Assembly (NCBI GenBank): GCA_022652735.1
Contig: JALCRP010000005.1
Location: 56,181 to 120,180, forward strand
Length of the DNA stretch: 64,000 nt
Source: Faecalibacterium sp.
GTDB lineage: Bacteria > Bacillota > Clostridia > Oscillospirales > Ruminococcaceae
Direction: 5' to 3'
The notes under the pieces are model-generated. The model searched no databases. It worked only from the letters and a program-made list of their open reading frames with translations, and was not told the DNA's origin. Position numbers and translations under genes: made by a program. Each line of letters starts with the position of its first letter. Position 1 is the stretch's first letter. This document shows, piece by piece, positions 57,925-64,000 of the stretch.

Positions 57925-59250
57925 ATGAAAATTAGGCCCGGACAGCGCTTTTTAGCGCTGATGGCCGCGGCGGCGCTGGCGCTGGCGGCCGCCTTGCCCG
58001 CGGGGGCGGTTTACGATATGCCGGTTTCGCTTTCGGCTTCCGACGAAAGCGTATACCTGTATAATATGGATACCGGCGACGTGCTGCTGGATCAAAACAG
58101 CACACAACCCCGCTACATCGCCAGCACGACGAAGATGATGACGGCGCTGCTGGTATTGGAAAGCGGCAAGGATTTGAACACAACCATCACCATCCCCGAC
58201 CGCCTGACGCAGGAGTTTGCCGACATCCAGCAGTATAACGGCGCAGACATGAAGCTGAAGATCGGCGAAAACATCCGCCTGATTGACCTTTTATACGGCC
58301 TGCTGCTGCCCAGCGCAAACGACGCCGCCAGCACCTTGGCCGATTATCTGACGGATGGTGACATCCCCACTTTTGTGCAGCAGATGAACGCCCGCGCCGC
58401 CGCGCTGGGCTGCACGGACACAAACTTTACCTGCCCGCACGGGCTGTATGATGCGGGCAACGTTTCCACTGCGCAGGATTTGGCAAAGATCGCCGCCGCC
58501 TGCCGCGCAAACGAGACATATATGACCGTGGCGAATACGCTGGAATATACCGTGCCCGCCGATAACATGAACCCGAAAGAGCGCGTGATCGAAAGCTCGA
58601 ACCCGGTTATCAACCCGGCAAGCCCCTATTACCGCGACAGCGTTTCGGGCATGAAAACAGGCTTTACCACGCTGGCAGGGCGGTGCTTCGTCACCACGGC
58701 AGAGCACGAAGGCCACCGCTATATGCTCGTAATCCTCGGGGCGAAAAAAGAGGGCAAAAACGAGGCCGCCTATATTTATACCGAGACGGATCAAATCCTT
58801 GATTGGGCGTTCTCACGCTATTCCGACAGAGTGCTGCTCGATTCCGCCCAGCCGGCTGCCACGGCGCCGTTGCGCGGCTGTGATGAGGCCGATAGCGTGA
58901 CGCTGTATGCCGCCGAGGATGTTGTGAAAAACGCTTATGCCGATGCGGCCGTCTCGCTGACAACCACGGTAAACGACGACATCCGCGCGCCGATCCACAA
59001 GGGCGATGTGCTGGGCAGCGTTACCGTTACGCTGGATGGCGCCACGGTGGCGACTGTCGACCTTTTGGCCGATCAGGAATACGAATCGGCGCTTTTGAAG
59101 GGTGGCCTTGAGGTACTGAAGTTGGTGCCCGTGCTGCTGCTTATCATCTCCGCGCTGGCGTTTTTCACAAGGAAGTTTCGGCGGCTTTCGTCGCCGGCTT
59201 GTGCCGAGGAGGCCGCCCCTTCGCGCCGCCGCGGCCGCCGCCCGCGCTAA
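57925..59250 (+). CDS. D-alanyl-D-alanine carboxypeptidase (DacF/PBP5-like)
   Basis: 441-residue penicillin-binding protein that trims peptidoglycan pentapeptides. Signal peptide at 1-28. S67-T-T-K70, S130-A-N132 and K244-T-G246 are the three active-site motifs. A C-terminal beta domain (300-395) leads to a membrane anchor (LKLVPVLLLIISALAFF) and an Arg-rich tail. Confidence 0.95.
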   Translation: MKIRPGQRFLALMAAAALALAAALPAGAVYDMPVSLSASDESVYLYNMDTGDVLLDQNSTQPRYIASTTKMMTALLVLESGKDLNTTITIPDRLTQEFADIQQYNGADMKLKIGENIRLIDLLYGLLLPSANDAASTLADYLTDGDIPTFVQQMNARAAALGCTDTNFTCPHGLYDAGNVSTAQDLAKIAAACRANETYMTVANTLEYTVPADNMNPKERVIESSNPVINPASPYYRDSVSGMKTGFTTLAGRCFVTTAEHEGHRYMLVILGAKKEGKNEAAYIYTETDQILDWAFSRYSDRVLLDSAQPAATAPLRGCDEADSVTLYAAEDVVKNAYADAAVSLTTTVNDDIRAPIHKGDVLGSVTVTLDGATVATVDLLADQEYESALLKGGLEVLKLVPVLLLIISALAFFTRKFRRLSSPACAEEAAPSRRRGRRPR

Positions 59251-59294
59251 GCGCGCCGGCCATAAAGCCAGCCCGTAAAAACGATTAGAAAACA

Positions 59295-59330
59295 CAAAAA
59301 AGGCCGCGACCCGTAAGGATCGCGGCCTTT
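59295..59330. terminator. bidirectional terminator
   Basis: AAAGGCCGCGA and TCGCGGCCTTT, between dacF and the minus-strand lipoprotein gene. Confidence 0.88.
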
Positions 59331-59344
59331 GCTGTTGGCAAAAA

Positions 59345-59593
59345 TTATGCGGCAACAGAGGAGGAAGCAGCCACAGAAGAAGCAGCCTCAGAAGAAGCAG
59401 CAACAGAGGAAGCAACCTCGGAAGAAGCAGCCTCAGAAGAAGCAGCCTCGGAAGAGGCAGCCACAGAAGAAGCGGCCACAGAAGAAGCAGCTTCAGAAGA
59501 AGCAGCAGTAGAGGAAGCAGCAGCAGAAGCGCCGCAAGCAACCAGGCTCATAGCCATAACGCCAGCCAGAACAGCAACAATGATCTTTTTCAT
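59345..59593 (-). CDS. 82-residue lipoprotein made only of Ala/Ser repeats
   Basis: Signal peptide and lipobox MSLVACG (Cys near residue 20), then about 60 residues of ASSEA/ASSVA repeats to the stop, with no globular domain. GGAGG precedes the ATG, and a promoter and terminator frame it, so it is a real expressed gene. Its first 25 residues and repeat resemble the lipoprotein at 37817. It may be a surface spacer, or the remnant of a longer lipoprotein that lost its domain. Confidence 0.8.
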   Translation of the reverse strand: MKKIIVAVLAGVMAMSLVACGASAAASSTAASSEAASSVAASSVAASSEAASSEAASSEVASSVAASSEAASSVAASSSVAA

Positions 59594-59977
59594 GATATGT
59601 AACCTCCATATAGTTCTTACTTTTTTACATCGGGCATTCCCTCGCCGCGCTTAGCGGCCCGCCCGACCGAGATCAAAGTATAGCATTTCCGCATGGACAG
59701 AACAAGAGAAAAGCTTACCAAACCTTTTCCCGTAAAACCCTGTGCATTTTGTACACTTTTGGTTTCAAAGATATTACAAATGCCACAAAAATCAAAGAAA
59801 AAGCCTAAAAACAAGCCAAAAAAGAAAAAAATGACAATACAGGAATAAAGATTAAAAATAGAATGTTTGAAAACGAACAACTATTCACACTTTGTTTGTT
59901 GCTTTCGGCGCAGACGAAAGGTATAATGACCTGTGCAACATAAAAAACCACGATAATAGGAAAGGGTATTGGCTATA
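59594..59977. promoter_or_regulatory. divergent promoter region, lipoprotein and RND transporter
   Basis: Minus strand: TTGTTC (59700-59705), 17 bp, TATACT (59677-59682). Plus strand: TTGCTT (59899-59904), 17 bp, TATAAT (59922-59927). The A-rich middle (59770-59880) shows no gene. Confidence 0.6.
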
Positions 59978-62900
59978 ATGGCAAAATTCAGCGTAAAAAA
60001 ACCGTTTACGGTACTGGTCGCTGTGGTAATGGTATTGGTGCTGGGCTTTGTGTCCATCACCCGGATGACGACAGACCTGCTGCCCTCGATGAGCCTGCCA
60101 TACATGATGGTCATCACGACCTACCCCGGCGCAAGCCCGGAAAAGGTAGAAAGCGGCGTGACGGAGCCGATGGAAAGCGGCCTCGGCACGATTACTGGCG
60201 TAAAAAATGTTTATTCCGTCTCAAACGAAAACTACTCGCTTGTGGAGCTGCAGTTTGAGGACGGCACCGATATGGATTCCGCGATGGTAAAGGTTTCGAG
60301 CGCGGTACAGCAGGTTTCGGCCGCGCTGCCCGACAGCTGCGGCACCCCGAACATCATGGAAATCAGCATGGACATGATGGCGACGATGTACACGGCCGTC
60401 TCGCGCGAGGATATGGACATCTACGAGACCTCCGACTATGTGCGCGATGATGTAATACCTTATATAGAAAGACAGGATGGCGTCGCCAGCGTTTCCAGCG
60501 TCGGCATCGTGGAAAAAAGCGTGCAGGTCGAGCTGAACAAAGAAAAGGTCGACGACATCAACGCTGCCATTTTGGCCAAAACAAATGAAAAGCTCGCCGA
60601 CGCAAAGCGCGAGCTGGATAACGCCAAGGCCAAAGTGGAAAGCGGCAAAACCGAGCTGGCAAACCAGCAGGCCGCTTTTGGCGGCACCTTTTCGGGCGCG
60701 CTTTTCGGCAAACTGACGCCGGAAGCGACGGCGCAGGCGGCCGAGATCAAGACGGACGTGGATGCGCTTTCGGCTTCGCTGCGTACCTTGCAGGGCGCCG
60801 TGCAGGATTCGCATTTGAGCGAGACGCTTGGCGGGCTGGCCGATTCGCTGGATGCGATCTCGAAGCTGCTTACAAGCCAAGACCCTGTAGAACAGGCAAA
60901 AGGCATCTATGCGCTGGGGCAGATGCTTGAAACCGTGAGCAAAGCGCTGGACGCCATCAGCCAAGCCAATCTGGATGGCAATCTTTCCGCCTCGCTGGTG
61001 GCGGCGCAAGGCCCGCTGGATAAAATCTCCGGGCTTTTGGCCGGGATGCCGCAGCTGATGGATGGCCTGCAAACCACCTATGCCCAGCTGACACAGGCGC
61101 AGCTGGACGCGGCCGTGGCGTTTTCTACGGCGTCGGCGCAGCTGACGATGGCCGAAAGCCAGCTGGAAACGGCCCAAAAGCAATTTGATACCCAAAAGGA
61201 AGAAGCGCTGAAAAACGCGAATCTCGATGCGCTGCTCAACGTCGATACCCTCTCGAAGATGATCTACGCGCAGAACTTTGCCATGCCGGCCGGCTATATC
61301 GACGACGAAAACGACGATTCGTGGCTGTTGAAGGTTGGCGACGAATTTGAGAGCGCGGACGACATTTCGGATACGCTGCTGTGCCAGATCGACGGCATCG
61401 GTGACATCCGCCTTTCGGATGTTGCGGACATTACGACGATTGACAATGCCTCTGACAGCTATGCCCGGCTGAACGGCGAAAGCGCTGTGGTGCTGTGCAT
61501 CTATAAAGCCTCGACGGCCGGCACAAACGAAGTATCGCAAAACTGCGCCTCGGCTTTTTCGCAGCTTGAAGAAAAATATCCGGGCACCCATGTCGTCAAG
61601 CTGATGGATCAGGGCGATTACATTACGATGATCGTAAACAGCGTGCTTTCCAGCATGGTGCTGGGCGCGGCGCTGGCGATTTTGGTGCTGGCGTTCTTCT
61701 TAAAAGATCTCAAGCCGACGCTCGTAGTCGGCGTCAGCATCCCGCTCTCGGTGCTGTTTACGATCGTGCTGATGTATTTTACGGGCCTTTCGCTGAACAT
61801 GATGACGCTTTCGGGCCTTGCGCTCGGCATCGGCATGCTGGTGGATAACTCCATCGTCGTGATGGAGAACATCTACCGCCTGCGCAGCCGCGGCGTGGCC
61901 GCGCCGCGCGCGGCCGTACAGGGCACAAAACAGGTTACGGGCGCGATTGTGGCTTCGACCTTGACGACGGTGTGCGTCTTTTTGCCGATGGTATTTACCA
62001 CGGGCACGGTGCGCGAGCTTTTGGTGCCGATGGCGCTTTCTATCGCCTACTGCCTGCTGGCCTCGCTTGTAGTGGCCATGACGGTTGTGCCCGCGACGGC
62101 GAGCACGCTTTTGAAAAATGCCAAGCCCAAAACGCATCCTTGGCTGGATCAGATTCAGGAGGCCTACGGGGCCTCGCTGGATTGGTGCTTGCACCATAAG
62201 GCCGTGCCGCTTGCCGCTACGATGGCGCTGCTGGCGCTTTGCGTATGGCAGGTTTTGCGCATGGGCATCGTGGTGCTGCCCGATATGGCCTCGAACCAGA
62301 TCGAGGTGACGATCACGACGCCCGACACGATGACGCGCGAGGAATCGTACCAAATGGCCGACCGCGTGACAGACGCTGTGCTGGGCGTGGACGGCGTGGA
62401 AAATATAGGCGTGATGGATTCGGCCAGCACGACGGGCCTCGTCTCGTCGGTGTCGGCCGCGGGCACAGGCACCTACGGCAGCTACGAATGCTATGTTTCG
62501 GCGGCCTCGGATGCCGGCAGCACCAAAATTCAGGCCATCTGCGATGACATCCTTGCGGCCACAAAGGATTTGGACTGCACCGTTACCGCCTCGGCGGGCG
62601 GCATGGCGGATACGACGAGCTTGATGGCAAGCGGCCTTTCTGTGAACGTATACGGAGACGATTTTGATACGCTCGAAACCGTATCCGGGCAGGTGGCCGA
62701 TTTGATCGACGGCATCGACGGCTTTGAAAACGCCTCGAACGGCATCGAGGAGGGGGCCAAAACCGTCCACCTTTCGATCAACCGCGATAAAGCGACCCAA
62801 TATGGCCTGACTGTTGCGCAGATCTACGGCGAGCTTTCGGCGCGCTTAAAAACCAGCGCCACCTCTACGACGATCACGGTCGGGCATGTGAATATGGATG

Positions 62901-63895
62901 TAGAGATCGAAGACAATACGGACCCGCTTACGATGGAAAACCTGATGGATATGCCGTTTACCTGCACCATCGTAAACGACGACGGCACCAAGACGACCGA
63001 GGAGCATCCCCTCTCGGATTTTGCCACGAAGGAATATACAAAAAGCATTTCGGGCATCAACCGCGAAAACCAGACACGCTATCTGACCGTGAAGGCGGAT
63101 ACCGCCGAAGGCTATAACACGACAGTTCTGGCGCGCGCCTTACAGCAAAAGCTCGACGATTATGCGGCTTCGGGCGATCTGCCGGCAGGCTACAGCGTCG
63201 AAATCGGCGGCGAAAGCGAAGAAACAAACAAGATGGTGACGCAGATGGGCGGGATGCTGGCCTTAGGGCTGATCTTCATCTATCTTGTAATGGTGGCGCA
63301 GTTTCAAAGCCTGCTGTCGCCGTTCATCGTGCTGTTTACGATCCCGCTGGCGTTTACGGGCGGCCTGCTCGGCCTGCTGGCCGCGGGCCAGCAGCTCTCG
63401 CTGCTTTCGCTGATGGGTTTTGTGGTTTTGATGGGCACCGTCGTAAACAACGGCATCGTGTTCGTGGATTATACAAACCAGCTGCGCATCGGCGGCATGG
63501 AGCGCCGCCCCGCGCTGATCGCGGCGGGCAAAACGCGCATGCGCCCCATCTTTATGACGGCGCTGACGACCATCTTGGCAATGGCACAGCTGATTTTCGG
63601 CGACGATATGGGCAGCCAGCTGGGCAGCGGCATGGCGATCGTGATCGCGGCGGGGCTTGCCTATGCGACGATCACAACGCTGTATATCGTGCCGGTGATG
63701 TACGACATCTTCTTTAAGCGCGCGCCGCTCGATGTCGACGTCGGCAGCGAAAGCTTGGACGACGTGCCCGATGATGCGGCGGAGTTTATCGCCGCGGCGC
63801 AAAAGCAGGAAGAACAAACACAGGGCGAGGACACAGCGCAGGCGGATGAAAAAACGCCCGGCACGGCAGACGCCGCGCCGCAACCAAGGCCGTAA
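59978..63895 (+). CDS. RND-family efflux transporter with coiled-coil insertion
   Basis: 1305 residues; the family is normally near 1050. Twelve membrane helices are arranged as 1+5 twice; the motif GLALGIGMLVDNSIVVMENI carries the helix-4-type Asp-Asn region, and MGTVVNNGIVFVDYTN is its repeat. An insertion of about 230 residues (197-427) falls in the first porter domain between NKEKVDDINAAI and QNFAMPAGY. Its ends are heptad-like (LADAKRELDNAKAKVESGKTELANQ; LTMAESQLETAQKQFDTQKEEAL). A charged tail ends the protein. SwrC-like substrates are unknown. The ATG at 59978 is preferred over TTG 59969. Confidence 0.9.
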   Translation: MAKFSVKKPFTVLVAVVMVLVLGFVSITRMTTDLLPSMSLPYMMVITTYPGASPEKVESGVTEPMESGLGTITGVKNVYSVSNENYSLVELQFEDGTDMDSAMVKVSSAVQQVSAALPDSCGTPNIMEISMDMMATMYTAVSREDMDIYETSDYVRDDVIPYIERQDGVASVSSVGIVEKSVQVELNKEKVDDINAAILAKTNEKLADAKRELDNAKAKVESGKTELANQQAAFGGTFSGALFGKLTPEATAQAAEIKTDVDALSASLRTLQGAVQDSHLSETLGGLADSLDAISKLLTSQDPVEQAKGIYALGQMLETVSKALDAISQANLDGNLSASLVAAQGPLDKISGLLAGMPQLMDGLQTTYAQLTQAQLDAAVAFSTASAQLTMAESQLETAQKQFDTQKEEALKNANLDALLNVDTLSKMIYAQNFAMPAGYIDDENDDSWLLKVGDEFESADDISDTLLCQIDGIGDIRLSDVADITTIDNASDSYARLNGESAVVLCIYKASTAGTNEVSQNCASAFSQLEEKYPGTHVVKLMDQGDYITMIVNSVLSSMVLGAALAILVLAFFLKDLKPTLVVGVSIPLSVLFTIVLMYFTGLSLNMMTLSGLALGIGMLVDNSIVVMENIYRLRSRGVAAPRAAVQGTKQVTGAIVASTLTTVCVFLPMVFTTGTVRELLVPMALSIAYCLLASLVVAMTVVPATASTLLKNAKPKTHPWLDQIQEAYGASLDWCLHHKAVPLAATMALLALCVWQVLRMGIVVLPDMASNQIEVTITTPDTMTREESYQMADRVTDAVLGVDGVENIGVMDSASTTGLVSSVSAAGTGTYGSYECYVSAASDAGSTKIQAICDDILAATKDLDCTVTASAGGMADTTSLMASGLSVNVYGDDFDTLETVSGQVADLIDGIDGFENASNGIEEGAKTVHLSINRDKATQYGLTVAQIYGELSARLKTSATSTTITVGHVNMDVEIEDNTDPLTMENLMDMPFTCTIVNDDGTKTTEEHPLSDFATKEYTKSISGINRENQTRYLTVKADTAEGYNTTVLARALQQKLDDYAASGDLPAGYSVEIGGESEETNKMVTQMGGMLALGLIFIYLVMVAQFQSLLSPFIVLFTIPLAFTGGLLGLLAAGQQLSLLSLMGFVVLMGTVVNNGIVFVDYTNQLRIGGMERRPALIAAGKTRMRPIFMTALTTILAMAQLIFGDDMGSQLGSGMAIVIAAGLAYATITTLYIVPVMYDIFFKRAPLDVDVGSESLDDVPDDAAEFIAAAQKQEEQTQGEDTAQADEKTPGTADAAPQPRP

Positions 63896-63896
63896 C

Positions 63897-64000
63897 GTGC
63901 GTGTAGTGATGCAAAAGGTGGAGGTGTATATTCGTGGATGGCTCGGCTACTACTATGTGGCTGACATGAAGCGGATATTGCAAAGCTGGAGCGAGTGGCT
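63897..64000 (+). pseudogene. group II intron maturase C-terminal fragment (partial)
   Basis: The frame of 63909 reads VMQKVEVYIRGWLGYYYVAD then MKRILQSWSEWL to the window edge. This is the start of the GIIM (group II intron maturase-specific) domain, usual form YIRGW-Y-DMK-WLRRR. No reverse-transcriptase domain precedes it; homology starts within a few bases of the RND stop codon. It is either a 5'-truncated remnant or an intron piece left by deletion. It continues past the window. Confidence 0.75.

Overview
This is a GC-rich Firmicutes chromosome segment centred on the replication origin. Gene content and order (rpmH-rnpA-yidD-yidC-jag / oriC / dnaA-dnaN-yaaA-recF-remB-gyrB-gyrA, plus mnmE-mnmG-rsmG-noc-parA-parB) are the classic Gram-positive origin layout. 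A large pyruvate:ferredoxin oxidoreductase, Clostridia-type housekeeping genes, AGGAGG ribosome binding sites, TTGACA/TATAAT promoters and Ala/Ser-repeat lipoproteins point to an anaerobic Clostridia member, most likely an Oscillospiraceae/Ruminococcaceae gut bacterium of the Faecalibacterium-Gemmiger-Subdoligranulum kind. The genus is an inference.

Layout. 0-10 kb: gluQRS, an M18 aminopeptidase, a DUF362 iron-sulfur protein, uppP, two PH-domain membrane proteins, a HAD phosphatase and a PadR-controlled operon. 10-16 kb: ktrA-ktrB potassium uptake, tRNA-Glu and tRNA-Met, serS, parB, parA. 16-23 kb: a parS site, a 70-residue unknown protein, noc, rsmG, a YbaK/ProX deacylase, mnmG, mnmE. 23-26.6 kb: jag, yidC, yidD, rnpA, rpmH. 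26.6-28.7 kb: bipartite oriC around dnaA, with DnaA boxes and an AT-rich unwinding candidate. 28.7-36.5 kb: dnaN to gyrA. 36.5-49.9 kb: accessory and metabolic genes (LysR regulator, lipoprotein, pseudouridine synthase, NUDIX hydrolase, nifJ, VanZ/RDD protein, mgtE, YitT, rhomboid-like protein). 50-56.8 kb: the conserved darA-holB-ricT-trmN6-rsmI neighbourhood, interrupted by a ferredoxin and a TauE/SafE-type permease and followed by a phosphodiesterase and birA. 57-64 kb: gamma-carbonic anhydrase, a D,D-carboxypeptidase, an 82-residue Ala/Ser-only lipoprotein, a giant RND transporter, and a group II intron maturase remnant at the edge. Most genes are co-oriented with forks leaving oriC.

The most interesting signal is the mgtE leader. 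A 30-codon ORF with a strong ribosome binding site begins MDPDHSRR, resembling the enterobacterial magnesium-sensing leader peptide MgtL (MEPDPTPLPRRR...). Its ribosome binding site lies in a long stem, and a hairpin overlaps its stop codon. The second is a family of intergenic insertions after nifJ, mgtE and holB. Each is bracketed by direct repeats at about 200-225 bp offset. Two of the repeats copy the 3' end of the upstream gene, and the nifJ and mgtE copies carry a hairpin whose loop is conserved while its stem changes with pairing kept. The third is a set of DnaA-box arrangements outside oriC, at mnmE, rsmI and the rhomboid-like gene.
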